Positions 9,086 to 18,648 of a stretch of 64,000 bases of DNA are shown piece by piece. The number at the start of each line of letters is the position of its first letter. The first letter of the stretch is position 1. The position numbers were made by a program, and so were the translations under genes. The notes under the pieces are model-generated. The model did not search any database. It was not told where the DNA came from and saw only the letters and a program-made list of their open reading frames with translations. Origin of the DNA: Roseimaritima ulvae (GTDB taxonomy: Bacteria > Planctomycetota > Planctomycetia > Pirellulales > Pirellulaceae); assembly GCF_008065135.1 (NCBI RefSeq), contig NZ_CP042914.1:4259404-4323403 (forward strand), written 5' to 3'.

Positions 9086-12000
9086 TTAGGCGGCGCGTTC
9101 CTCTTCTTGCGGCGGTTCTTCGTCGCTGGGTTCAGCGCCGGTGTGATACCAACCGGGCTCGTCGCGGCCATCGCCATCCCAGTCGCCAGCGATGGGCTGC
9201 GCGTCGGGATGGTCGGCGGGGATGTGCAGTCGCTGGTCGGCAGCGGTCAACTTGCGGTCGCCATTGGAATCGAGGATCCACAGATCTCCCTCGACCACGC
9301 CCAGGTCGTCGATGCCGTCTCCATTCCAGTCGCCGACAACCGGTTTGCTTCCTGGGCTGCCGAAGATGAATTCGCGGTCGTTGCCCGCCCAGCGCCCGTC
9401 TCCGTCTTCGTCCAGACGCCACACTCCAGCTCGGAACACGCCCACGGTGCCGTGAGCATCGCCGTTCCAATCCCCGGCTACCGGCGTGTCATGGTGCTGA
9501 CCGTAACGGAATACGTGATCGATCAGGTCAGCACGGATCGGCTTGCGACTGAGCTTCATTTCCCGCACGCCATCGGTCGCTTCCGGTTCCACAGGCGGGA
9601 GATTTTTGGGCCGTGAGTAGTGCCGGTTTGACGGTGCGGGCAAACCGGGATCATTGGCGATCGCTTGCGGGTCTCGCAGCCATTCGCGACCGAAAATCCC
9701 GATATCGTCTTTGCCGTCGGCATCCCAGTCGCCCACGACGGGCCGATCGAGTTCGGTCCCCAACGAGATCCATAGGTCACCGGAATCCCAGATCCCGTTG
9801 CCGTTCAAATCGACGAACCATTGACCGCCGACAAAAATCGCCACTTCATCACGACCATCGCCATCAAAGTCACCGCTTAGCGGCACCGCGCCTTCCTCGC
9901 CCAACATGATTGCGTCGGACAATTCCAATCGTTCTCCATCACGCGTCACCAACGACCAGCGTCCCTTGCGATGTTTGCTCTCATCGAAGTGCGTGTCCTC
10001 TTGCGAGCTGGCTTTTTGGACCATTCCGTTTTGTCCTTCGTCCTCACGCGGCGCACCACCGTTGATAACACTCAAGTGCCAGGAGACCGGATAGGCCAAA
10101 TCGTAAAATGCCGGACGCGGGGTGTAGAGCGGCACAGCAAAGCTGGCCACGCGATCGTACGCCGGCAGCGGTCCCGCTTCGAGTTGCGGGACTTCAGCTT
10201 GAGGGTGATCGATGGGCGGCAGCGGGGGCGGTGGCTGCAGGACGATGATTTCACTGAAGTTGTTTTCGCTGGAATGCCCGCCGGCGGTTAAAGACACATT
10301 CAAAATCGCGTCGTCGCCCGGATCCGTGGCATCACTGGCCGACAGGGTTTGCACCACAAACTGCAGTTCGATGTCATCGGGAATGTCAGCTGGATTGACG
10401 GCCACGCCTCCCGTACTTCCCGGCGTATCCAGACCGTCGATGTAGTCTTCCGGCTGGACTTCATAAACGTGGTACGTACCAGGACGAAGACCGGTGAATT
10501 CGTAATAGCCGTTGGCGTCGGTGGTAACTTGAATGAACCCGTCGCCGTAGATACCTGGAAGTGCTCGATCGGCCGTAAAGGGTTGTCCTAGTACATTCCG
10601 CAATTCAAGACGCACGTTGCCAATCGGCTTGTCGTTGGTCCCGCGAATCCCGTCGCGATAATCCCGCAGGTCCTCGGGGGCCGGCGCGGTGCCCGTCGAC
10701 AGGGCGGGCCCATCCTGGAACACGTAACCGGAGATCGTCGCGGGCGGCACTTCGGGAAAGTTGTATTCGCTGCCATGTGTCCCGCCACTGACCGTAATTT
10801 CCGTCAATAGGTCATCGTCCGCCACGGTTCCGCCCAATGAGCCGACCTTTTGTCCGCCGTGAAACAGGCCACTGGGTTGCGTTTCGCGGATGCCATACAC
10901 ACCCGGTGCCAGATCGGTGAACTCGTAAAGACCGGCGGCGTCCGTGGTGGTCCGTTGGACCACCGAACCGTTGGCATCGATCAGTTCGACCACTACCCCG
11001 GCGATCGGGTTGTCATCGTCGTCGAATGTTTGATCCAGATCCGTCTCGCTCCACACACGACCGCTTAACGAACCACCTTCCAATTCGCAGAAGTCGTAAT
11101 GAGAAAGCGTTTGACCGGGACCAATATCGATATTCCCCAGATGGTCGTCGCCCAACACTTCACCACCGCCATCGCCGACCATTTGGCCGCCTTGGTAGTA
11201 GCCTTCCGGTTGGACTTCCCGGACGCTGTAGCGGCCCGGTGCCAGGTTGTCAAAGCGGTACTGTCCGGCCGCGTTGGTGTGGGTGCGAGCCACGATCTGC
11301 CCTGCATCGTTCAACAACTGAACTTCGACACCCGCCAATGGTGGTTCGTCCGTGTCACGAACGCAATCTGCGTCGCGATCGACGTAGACCACACCGCCCA
11401 GCGACGAGGGTTCCAGTTCACAGAAGTTGTAATCCACCAAGGTTTGGCCGGGACCGAGATTAATTTGCCCGAGATGGTCGTCGCCCAGCACGATACCGCC
11501 GCCGCTGCCGACCTGCTGCCCACCCTGGAAATACCCCGCCGGTTGCAGTTCGCGGACGCTGTACTGTCCGGGCCGCAGGTTTTGGAAGCGATAGTTGCCG
11601 TCCGCGTCGGTGGTCGTGCGAGCCACAATCTCGCCGGCTTCGTTTAGCAACTGAACTTCCACACCGGCCAAGGGCGGTTCGTCGTTGTCAAACACGCAAT
11701 CGGCATCGCGGTCGACATACACAAATCCGGACAACGAGGACGGTTCCAACTCGCAGAAGTTATAGTCCGTCAGTCGATCGCCGAAGCCGATGGGAATGCC
11801 TGAAATGATATCGGCCACGGAATCATTTCCGCCCGCCGAACCGGCGCGTTGTCCCCCGTGCAGGTATCCCATTGGTTGCGTTTCGCGGACCGTATAGACA
11901 CCTGCGGGAAGATGAGAAAACGTGTAACGACCGTTTGCATCGGTGGTGGTCGTGGCCACCACTTGCCCGGCACCGTCGAGCAGGTCGACGCGCACACTGG

Positions 12001-14590
12001 CGATCGGCAGTTCGTTGGCGTCGAACACGCAGTCTTCGTCGCGGTCGGCAAATACCACACCGCTGATTTCGGCGGGAGGATGTTCACAGAAGTTGTATTC
12101 GACGGCGACTTCACCGGACCCCAAGTCCACGTCGGCGATGCGGTTCACCTGCGAGTCATCTCCGCCGGCAGAACCGGCCATCTGTCCGCCTTCGAAATAG
12201 CCTTCCGGTTGCAGTTCGATGACCGTGTAGCGACCGGGCACCAGATTCTCGAACCGATAGCGACCGTTCACGTCGGTTTGCGTTTCGGCAACCCTATTTC
12301 CGTCGCGGTCGTACAGTTGGATGACGACGCCGCTGAGCAATTCTTCGCCGGGATCGGCTATGCAGTTCTGATTCGTATCGGCGTGAACCATGCCCGACAA
12401 ACTGGCGGGGCGGAGTTCGCCAAAGTTGTACTCGACGCCGGCTTGCCCCTGTCGCAAAGCAACCAATCCGATCACATCGCCGGGGTTCTCTGCGACGCCC
12501 GTCGGTTGCCCATCCACTCGGCCGGCGGTATCGATCCCATCATAGTAGCCATCGGGCTGAGTTTCACGAATGCTGTAGGTACCCGGCAGCACATCCTCAA
12601 AGCGGTAAGACCCATCGGCGGCGGTGCGAGTCGTATCGACGACCGTACCGTTGCCGTCGACCAATTCAATGATCACATCCGCGATCGCTTCTTCACCGGA
12701 ATCGCGTTGACCGTCGTCATCCCGGTCGTGGTACACGTAACCGCTGACCGAAGCCGGAGCGGCTTCGCAGAAATCGTATTCCACCGCTTCCGCGCCGGCC
12801 GTCAGCAACAGTCGCTCGATACGTCCTCCGCCAACTCCGTCGCCAACCGTTACATTGCCAATCCGTCCGGGCATCGCCATGCCATCAAGCAAACCGGCGG
12901 GCGTGAATTCAACGACCGTGTAGTTTCCCTTGGGCAGTTGATCGAAGCGGTACTGTCCGTCCGCATCGGTAACCGTTTCGGTGATCGTTTCGCCCAGATC
13001 GTTCTGCAGCACGATCCGCACACCGGGCAGGGGCTGGTCGACGCCCGGATCATAGCCGTCACAGACTTCGCCCGGGCCCAGCAAATAGACCATCCCGGAA
13101 ATCGATCCCAAGGGCAATTCGCCAAAGTTATATTCGAGGCCTTGCTGGCTACCGGCCAGCACTACCGCGTCGATCGAATCGCCAGGGTTGTTCGCCGCAC
13201 CGACCACGATCCCGTTGACCGTCCCGGCAGTGTCCAGGCCGTCAGACAGATCGCTCGGTTGGTCGATTTGTTCGATGCGATACTGCCCGGGCGACAAATT
13301 TTCGAAACGATAGAAGCCGTTTGCATCGGTGGTCTGGATCAGCGTGGCCTGGCTGCCCAGCGTGTTTTCCGGGATCAAGCGAATGCGAATATTGCCGATG
13401 CCCGGCTCGGAAGCATCGCGGATACCATCGTCGCTGTCGTCCCGATAAACGAACCCGGAAACGCTGGCGGGAGCGGCTTCGGCGAAGTCGTACTGGACGG
13501 CATGTTGGTCGCCCTTGGGAATCAAAATGCCGGTCAGGATGTCAGCACTTAGCGATGAACCAACGGAACTGCCATCGATAAACCCGGGCACCGAACCGAC
13601 GCTGAAATATCCATCGGGCTGTGTTTGCACGACGCGGAACGTTCCCGGCATCAATCCCAAATCGGTATCGAACTGGTAGCGGCCGAGTCCGTCGGTCGTG
13701 GCTCGAAAACCGGTATCGACGAACTGCCCTGTAACGGGCTCCAACTGCAACAGCGTCAACTGCACGCCCGCCAAGCCTTCTTCATTGGCGTCGCGGAGCA
13801 AATCCAGATCGCTGTCGACCCACACGGTACCGGCGATCGAAATCGGCTTGGGCGTCTGGGTCGCACTGGCCACCGCGGCAGCTGTACGATTGGGCCGGCT
13901 ATCGACGTCATCCGATTCGTCGGCGGGCAAATCCAAACCGTACTGCGAGCCCGGATCCCCAAACTCGTTCAGGAACAGCGCGTCGGCGTGTGCCGTTTCG
14001 AAATGCGGAGCCTCGAAGGTTGCGTCCAGGATCGAGTCTTCAAACTCCTGCCCGGAATTGATCACGTCCAGTTTGCGATTAAAGGTTTCCAGGTCACTAG
14101 CGTTGCTGAGGATTTCATCCACGTCCAGGGTGAATTCCAGCCGATCGCCGGCATGAAAACCCTCCAGATGAATCACCAGTTCCTGGCCGCCGTCTTCCAC
14201 CGTGGCTTCGACCTGAACGGCATCGTCGGACACAACTTTAAAAACTTCAAAACCATGGCTACCGCGCTTACCTCGACCGCCCTGTTCGGTATCAAACATC
14301 GGGTCGCCGATCGACAGCCCATCGCCGGCCTTATCGGTGTTGATGCGAAACTCGGTCAACTCGGTGCCTTCGGCGCCGCCGGTAAACGACAGAATGAACC
14401 GGTCGGGCTGGGAATCGCTACCGACGTCTGCATCGGATTCCAGGTAGTCCGTTTCGATGTAGACGACGCCCACGTGAATCGGGTCGGCCGCCATCAACAC
14501 ACGCGGCTCCAAGGGTTCCGCCAGCATCGAGCGACGGACCATGGGAGCGGTGGGACGTTTACGGATTCGTGAAAATTTTCGGTTCCACAC
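9086..14590 (-). CDS. Giant exported protein: LEPR-type N-terminus, ten SdrD/Cna-B-like domains, FG-GAP/VCBS-like tail
   Basis: This 1834-residue protein is probably a long, stiff extracellular or cell-surface filament. The N-terminus has a basic segment then AEPLEPRVLMAAD, the LEPR motif of many exported planctomycete proteins. An unassigned globular region (about 35-230) is followed by ten B-type domains of roughly 105-130 residues, each opening like SGFVYVDRDADCVFD with Ca-binding-like acidic loops and closing YNFCE or YNFGE. The last ~300 residues hold repeats of the form GDWDGDGRDE, as in FG-GAP/VCBS propellers. Start GTG at 14590 was chosen because GGAGG lies 8 bases upstream; the longer frame to 14752 would overlap the preceding WD40 gene. 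No LPXTG or dockerin is seen. The role (adhesion or cell-cell contact) is inference. Confidence 0.88.
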   Translation of the reverse strand: MWNRKFSRIRKRPTAPMVRRSMLAEPLEPRVLMAADPIHVGVVYIETDYLESDADVGSDSQPDRFILSFTGGAEGTELTEFRINTDKAGDGLSIGDPMFDTEQGGRGKRGSHGFEVFKVVSDDAVQVEATVEDGGQELVIHLEGFHAGDRLEFTLDVDEILSNASDLETFNRKLDVINSGQEFEDSILDATFEAPHFETAHADALFLNEFGDPGSQYGLDLPADESDDVDSRPNRTAAAVASATQTPKPISIAGTVWVDSDLDLLRDANEEGLAGVQLTLLQLEPVTGQFVDTGFRATTDGLGRYQFDTDLGLMPGTFRVVQTQPDGYFSVGSVPGFIDGSSVGSSLSADILTGILIPKGDQHAVQYDFAEAAPASVSGFVYRDDSDDGIRDASEPGIGNIRIRLIPENTLGSQATLIQTTDANGFYRFENLSPGQYRIEQIDQPSDLSDGLDTAGTVNGIVVGAANNPGDSIDAVVLAGSQQGLEYNFGELPLGSISGMVYLLGPGEVCDGYDPGVDQPLPGVRIVLQNDLGETITETVTDADGQYRFDQLPKGNYTVVEFTPAGLLDGMAMPGRIGNVTVGDGVGGGRIERLLLTAGAEAVEYDFCEAAPASVSGYVYHDRDDDGQRDSGEEAIADVIIELVDGNGTVVDTTRTAADGSYRFEDVLPGTYSIRETQPDGYYDGIDTAGRVDGQPTGVAENPGDVIGLVALRQGQAGVEYNFGELRPASLSGMVHADTNQNCIADPGEELLSGVVIQLYDRDGNRVAETQTDVNGRYRFENLVPGRYTVIELQPEGYFEGGQMAGSAGGDDSQVNRIADVDLGSGEVAVEYNFCEHPPAEISGVVFADRDEDCVFDANELPIASVRVDLLDGAGQVVATTTTDANGRYTFSHLPAGVYTVRETQPMGYLHGGQRAGSAGGNDSVADIISGIPIGFGDRLTDYNFCELEPSSLSGFVYVDRDADCVFDNDEPPLAGVEVQLLNEAGEIVARTTTDADGNYRFQNLRPGQYSVRELQPAGYFQGGQQVGSGGGIVLGDDHLGQINLGPGQTLVDYNFCELEPSSLGGVVYVDRDADCVRDTDEPPLAGVEVQLLNDAGQIVARTHTNAAGQYRFDNLAPGRYSVREVQPEGYYQGGQMVGDGGGEVLGDDHLGNIDIGPGQTLSHYDFCELEGGSLSGRVWSETDLDQTFDDDDNPIAGVVVELIDANGSVVQRTTTDAAGLYEFTDLAPGVYGIRETQPSGLFHGGQKVGSLGGTVADDDLLTEITVSGGTHGSEYNFPEVPPATISGYVFQDGPALSTGTAPAPEDLRDYRDGIRGTNDKPIGNVRLELRNVLGQPFTADRALPGIYGDGFIQVTTDANGYYEFTGLRPGTYHVYEVQPEDYIDGLDTPGSTGGVAVNPADIPDDIELQFVVQTLSASDATDPGDDAILNVSLTAGGHSSENNFSEIIVLQPPPPLPPIDHPQAEVPQLEAGPLPAYDRVASFAVPLYTPRPAFYDLAYPVSWHLSVINGGAPREDEGQNGMVQKASSQEDTHFDESKHRKGRWSLVTRDGERLELSDAIMLGEEGAVPLSGDFDGDGRDEVAIFVGGQWFVDLNGNGIWDSGDLWISLGTELDRPVVGDWDADGKDDIGIFGREWLRDPQAIANDPGLPAPSNRHYSRPKNLPPVEPEATDGVREMKLSRKPIRADLIDHVFRYGQHHDTPVAGDWNGDAHGTVGVFRAGVWRLDEDGDGRWAGNDREFIFGSPGSKPVVGDWNGDGIDDLGVVEGDLWILDSNGDRKLTAADQRLHIPADHPDAQPIAGDWDGDGRDEPGWYHTGAEPSDEEPPQEEERAA

Positions 14591-14657
14591 AGTGCGCACC
14601 TCCGTGTGCGTTTCGTGTCGAGGTCGGGCCGGATCGCCAACAAAGGTGTTTTGCAGA

Positions 14658-15680
14658 TTAACGTTTAGGCGACGGCGTTTCGTCGGGTCTTTGCACCGTG
14701 CGAGGTTGTTGCAGAATCGCCTGCAAAGGCCAACGCCGGATCGTCGCGTCAAAACCGCCCGAGAATAAATATTTGCCGTTGGCTTTTAGAACCGCAATCG
14801 AACCGGTGTGCCCGGGCAACGAATGCAGGATCGTGCCGCGACTGATATCGACGATACGGACCAAATTATCGGCCCCACCAACGGCGACGCGAGTCGAATC
14901 GAGGGCGGCGACGGTAAACAGCTTGCATCCCGGCACGGGAATCGAGTGCAGCACCTCTCCACCGAGCGAATCGAACACCACCACCTTGCGATCCTCCGAC
15001 ACGGACACCATTAGGTCCGAACCGGGCATAAAAATTAGGTCCCGGATACGACCGTCGTGCAATTCAAAATGCCCCGCCGGCTGTCCGGTACCGGGATCAA
15101 ACAGGTGTGCATCGCCCGAGCGTCCCGCGGCGACCACCAATCGCATGTCATCGCTAAACGCCACCGTTCGCAGATCGTTGCAGCCGCATTCCAGCACGGG
15201 GCGCCGGGTGGTGCCGGGCTGCAGCAAGAACAACTGCGGATCAAAACCAACCGCCGCCAGGATTCCACCGACGGGCGAAAAACGGACGCACGCCATGGGC
15301 GGTGCATCCGGCATGCTTTGCTTGATCTGCCAATCGTTTTTGCGGTCCCAAACGACGACTTGGCCGTCATTGCCCGCGGAAACTAAACGACGGCCGTCGC
15401 TGCGAAAATCCAGGGTTCGAACCCAACCATAGTGTTGCCGCAGCACATATTGTTCGCTGAAAGTCGCCAAATCGATGATGCGAATCAGGTGGTCATCTCC
15501 GGCAGCTGCCAGAAACTCGCCCTCCGGATCGATCGCCAACGCCGTAATCACCGGCGATGACGGGTGGCCGTCTTGCGGTTTCAGACGCAGCACTTCAGCG
15601 GCAGGCGGAACCTGGGCGAAGGCGGCCGAAACGCTGAAAATCAGCAACAACGGCGACAGAATAGCTTTTTGCAACACCAA
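14658..15680 (-). CDS. Secreted WD40-repeat protein
   Basis: This is a 340-residue exported beta-propeller, probably a scaffold for protein contacts. A signal peptide (hydrophobic residues 6-22, ending AFAQ) is followed by about seven WD40-like blades; clear units include DDHLIRIIDLAT, NDGQVVVWDRK, SEDRKVVVFDS, DNLVRIVDIS and FDATIRRWPL. The start is TTG at 15680 or the adjacent GTG at 15677; GGAGG lies just upstream of both. The SdrD-like gene starts 67 bases downstream on the same strand, so the two are probably co-transcribed and may act together at the cell surface. No enzymatic motif is visible. Confidence 0.85.
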   Translation of the reverse strand: MVLQKAILSPLLLIFSVSAAFAQVPPAAEVLRLKPQDGHPSSPVITALAIDPEGEFLAAAGDDHLIRIIDLATFSEQYVLRQHYGWVRTLDFRSDGRRLVSAGNDGQVVVWDRKNDWQIKQSMPDAPPMACVRFSPVGGILAAVGFDPQLFLLQPGTTRRPVLECGCNDLRTVAFSDDMRLVVAAGRSGDAHLFDPGTGQPAGHFELHDGRIRDLIFMPGSDLMVSVSEDRKVVVFDSLGGEVLHSIPVPGCKLFTVAALDSTRVAVGGADNLVRIVDISRGTILHSLPGHTGSIAVLKANGKYLFSGGFDATIRRWPLQAILQQPRTVQRPDETPSPKR

Positions 15681-15812
15681 AAATTCCCTCCGTGGGCATT
15701 AGCAAACTAATGCGAGACATCGGAATTATCGGCACAACCGGTACAGTTGCTGAACGGAATTGCGCAAAGGGCCCGGAGTTATCTGCGGGGGGGGCTACGC
15801 CAGGCTGACCGA

Positions 15813-15995
15813 TCGTAGCTACCGTCGCCAGACGGTGGGGAAGGCGTCGGTCCCACGCTCTGGCGAGCGTAGCTACGGACCCCACGCTCTGGCGAGCGTA
15901 GCTACGGATGCCACGCTCTGGCGAGCGTAGCTACGGATGCCACGCTCTGGCGGGCGTAGCTACGGCGCGTCCAAATTCTGGCGAATTCGGCTACG
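15813..15995. repeat. Tandem 3'-end hairpin elements (five family C-type, one family B)
   Basis: This fills most of a 325-base gap (15681-16005). Starting from the 118-residue protein gene and reading its sense strand, there is a family B unit with stem GAATTC/GAATT around GCCA, then four family C units (CGTAGCTACGCTC, GCCA, GAGCG; one has a G-T wobble). A last unit with stem ACCGTC/GACGGT is in the opposite orientation. Outside the array, a GC-rich stretch and the promoter region of the WD40 gene show nothing further. Confidence 0.85.
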
Positions 15996-16005
15996 TGGGC
16001 TCGGC

Positions 16006-16362
16006 TTATGCGGCGCGGCGGGCGGGCGCTTCTTCGGCTGCCGGCGTCTGCTCGACCGACGTTTCGGGCTCGGAGGATTCCTCGCCGTCCGCCTCGAACA
16101 GTTTGACCGTCGGTTCGCCGGTCTCCAAGACATCCGTCTTGAACGCATGCAGCAGGCTGCCGTCGGCCTGGTAGATCTTCACCTGCTCTTCCTCCACAAA
16201 CCAGACGGCGCGGAGCGTGCCGAAGCGGAAATTCCGGCCACAGTAGAACCCGTCTCGAATCATGATCGATTCGGCGACTTCCCATGGGGCCTCTGGCTGT
16301 TGTTCCTGGTACCAGGCTCGCAGCGTTTGTCGAACGGCGGCCAGCCGTTGCGAATTCGTCAT
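16006..16362 (-). CDS. Uncharacterised 118-residue protein
   Basis: I do not recognise this protein. The first ~80 residues look like a small folded domain (RAWYQEQQPEAPWEVAES, then GRNFRFGTLRAVWFVEEEQV), and the last 30 are an acidic and Ala-rich, probably disordered tail ending APARRAA. There is no signal peptide or membrane segment, so it should be cytoplasmic. ATG at 16362 is used; an upstream in-frame TTG exists. It is divergent from the ECF sigma factor gene and could share its promoter region. The amino-acid composition and codon use match the neighbours, supporting a real gene. Confidence 0.72.
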   Translation of the reverse strand: MTNSQRLAAVRQTLRAWYQEQQPEAPWEVAESIMIRDGFYCGRNFRFGTLRAVWFVEEEQVKIYQADGSLLHAFKTDVLETGEPTVKLFEADGEESSEPETSVEQTPAAEEAPARRAA

Positions 16363-16568
16363 AATCAATTCAGCCGGAATAGGTGCAAGAGAGCGGTCAC
16401 TGAGGGTTTACTTCGGATTCCTGCAACCGTTTTCTTCGCTGCAATACCTGCGGGCGGCATTGCGTTCGCAATTTGCCTATTTTGCCAGCCGTTTGTTGTC
16501 GCAAACGCGGCTGCGTATGCTACACGTGTGGAACATCGCGACCGACCGCTTGCTATTGGGATACTCGC

Positions 16569-17156
16569 TTGACCGACTTGGAGACTCTTACCGACCGGCT
16601 TCGTCGAGGCGAGACGCGGGCGCTGGATGAACTGTGGACGCGGTTTGGCCCCGATCTGCGGCGCCGCGCCCGGACCCGCTTGCGGCAGATGGGGATCGCC
16701 AGCCAAGCCGAGTCGATGGACGTTTGCAACGCGGTGTTGGTAGACCTGGCCCGACAGGGGCAAATCCAATTGGAACGCCCGGCCGAGGTGATTCACTACC
16801 TACTGCGAGCGATCGACAATCAAGTCCGCGACACCTTCCGCACGCTCAGCCGCCAACGCCGCGATTTTCGTCGCAACGAGTCTTTGCCGGTCGAGGAGCA
16901 TCCGCTGCGAGCCATGCAGACCACGCCCAGCCAGCACTTGCTGCGGAGCGAGGTGATCAACCGCGTGCGCGAGGAACTGGGACAGCAACACGCTCCCATC
17001 GTGGATATGGTGCTGGAAAATTTCAGCTGGGCAGAGATCGGAGAACGGATGGGCATCGCGCCGGACACGGCGCGGATGCGTTATCGGCGTGCGATTCGAG
17101 TGGTGAAAGAAGCGTGGTTGGCGGGGCAAGAGAGCATCGATGACGAAGCAAATTAG
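16569..17156 (+). CDS. ECF-type RNA polymerase sigma factor
   Basis: This is a sigma-70-family factor that would redirect RNA polymerase to a small regulon. The region 2-like part is LDELWTRFGPDLRRRARTRL with an alpha-helical continuation. Region 4 contains the helix-turn-helix FSWAEIGERMGIAPDTARMR followed by a basic helix. TTG at 16569 (protein beginning TDLETLTDRLRRGE) is my preferred start, giving 195 residues; the frame is open to another TTG at 16473 but the added residues are Cys-rich and unlike the family. The kinase-like gene begins 17 bases before this stop, so the pair is translationally coupled. ECF factors linked to Ser/Thr kinases are a known planctomycete arrangement. Confidence 0.82.
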   Translation: MTDLETLTDRLRRGETRALDELWTRFGPDLRRRARTRLRQMGIASQAESMDVCNAVLVDLARQGQIQLERPAEVIHYLLRAIDNQVRDTFRTLSRQRRDFRRNESLPVEEHPLRAMQTTPSQHLLRSEVINRVREELGQQHAPIVDMVLENFSWAEIGERMGIAPDTARMRYRRAIRVVKEAWLAGQESIDDEAN

Positions 17157-18537
17157 TCCGCAACTCGATGCGGCTCGTCGCGCCGATTGGCTGCGCCGCC
17201 AACGTCTCAGCGATGTCGACACGCCGCTCCGCGTTTGGCTCAGCGACTGTCGATTGAACGACGAAGAAATTCTCGAATTGGTCTGCGTCGATATTCTATC
17301 GCGCACCCGAGCCACACGGCCCGTCGATCTGGAAGCCTACTTCACCGACTTCCCCGCTTTGGCCGAACAGCCCGAAGCGGTGCTGGACATCATCGATGCG
17401 GACATCTGTGCCCGCCGCGAACATCGCCTGCTCGTTCCCTCAACCGAATACAGCAAACGCTTTCCGGCCTTGGCAACGCGGATCGCCCGGCTGATCGAAA
17501 TCGACACACTGGAAACCTCCTTAGACGAGGGCACCGACTTTTCCTTCGACGAAGTTGCTGAACCGGGGAAAGCGCCGGCAGAACGCTCGCCAAAAAACGC
17601 GGCGGGACAGCGAGCCGAACAGGTGGGCAGCGTCGATGCAGCAACCGCGGGCGGCGAGTTCGCTCGGTACTGCAGTGTGGAGTTGCCGGCGGACGTTCGT
17701 ATCACCGGACTGCTGGCGCTGCGCGAAGACGTCGCCTGCCTGCGCGCTTCCAGTAGCGACAGCCGGGGCGTCCTCATCAAAGTGGTTTCTAAACGGCGAC
17801 TGACCGATTCATCGCTCTCTGACCGCATCGGCGATCTGCTGGAACGCTTGGCCAAGGTCACGCATCCGGCCTGGGTTCCCCCCGACGTGATCGCCGAAAA
17901 CGCTTCGCAATTGGTGATGGTGCGGCCTTGGGTTGCCGGCACCTTGCTTACCAATCGCTACCTGCAAAACTCGCCGCCGACACGAAACGCTGCCCCGCCG
18001 CCGCCCCGGTTGGGACTTAGTCCGGTGCTGCGCGAATTGGCCGACTTGGGATATGCCCTGGCCGCCTTGCACCAACAGGGGTTGTGCCACGGCGCCCTGC
18101 ATCCGGGCAATTTGTTTCGCGATCACGATGGGAACCTGCGAATCGTGGATGCCGGTTTCGGTTTCCCCGACGTCGGCACGCAGTGGGACTGGCGTCTGCC
18201 CGCGGCCCCCCTGGCAGGCGGCCAGACGACGGCCGACGATCAGGCAGGGCAGGCTTTCGATGCGGCGTCGCTGGCCAAGATCATCGCATCGGCACTGGCC
18301 CCTTACGTGTGGACGAGCGAGGCGTCGGTGGACACGCCGTTGCAGCGATTTGTGCGGTGGTGTCAAGCCAGTGGCCGCGCCGCGCCTCCGCCGCAGTGCG
18401 AGGTCAGCCGCATCGCCGACAATCTGCTGGCCCTAGCCGACGGCCGCCCGCTGAAGTTGCCCGGCTCGACCGGCGACGCAAGACATTCCTGGTGGTCGCG
18501 TTTGCGCGGCCGCGAGGAATCCGACTCTCGCGGCTGA
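17140..18537 (+). CDS. Serine/threonine kinase-like protein, probably a pseudokinase
   Basis: The C-terminal half resembles a eukaryotic-type protein kinase. Residues VLIKVVSKRR may hold the ATP-binding Lys (214). The catalytic loop reads HGALHPGN (317-324) in place of the usual HRDLKPEN, so the catalytic Asp is replaced by Ala. The DFG motif is DAG (337-339). The N-terminal ~180 residues are helical with no domain I know, and there is no transmembrane segment, unlike many planctomycete receptor kinases. It overlaps the ECF sigma gene by 17 bases, so a role as a sensor or binding partner of that sigma factor is a reasonable inference. Loss of the catalytic Asp makes phosphotransfer unlikely. 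Confidence 0.82.
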   Translation: MTKQISPQLDAARRADWLRRQRLSDVDTPLRVWLSDCRLNDEEILELVCVDILSRTRATRPVDLEAYFTDFPALAEQPEAVLDIIDADICARREHRLLVPSTEYSKRFPALATRIARLIEIDTLETSLDEGTDFSFDEVAEPGKAPAERSPKNAAGQRAEQVGSVDAATAGGEFARYCSVELPADVRITGLLALREDVACLRASSSDSRGVLIKVVSKRRLTDSSLSDRIGDLLERLAKVTHPAWVPPDVIAENASQLVMVRPWVAGTLLTNRYLQNSPPTRNAAPPPPRLGLSPVLRELADLGYALAALHQQGLCHGALHPGNLFRDHDGNLRIVDAGFGFPDVGTQWDWRLPAAPLAGGQTTADDQAGQAFDAASLAKIIASALAPYVWTSEASVDTPLQRFVRWCQASGRAAPPPQCEVSRIADNLLALADGRPLKLPGSTGDARHSWWSRLRGREESDSRG

Positions 18538-18648
18538 TCAAGAACAAGCAATTGTGGCCTGCCGCCTAGAATAAATCGGCGATTCAGTAGAGAATCCCAG
18601 TTGTTTGCCGTCATCCCGCTCCCTCGTTTCCCCCCCTTGGTACCCTTC

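Noticed and set aside
11849-13552. Long plus-strand open frame inside the SdrD-like gene
   Set aside because: It is the antisense shadow of repeated B-type domains in GC-rich DNA, with no recognisable protein features.
15813-15995. CRISPR-like spaced repeats
   Set aside because: Spacing is a few bases and the units are hairpins with variant stems; no unique spacers of constant length.
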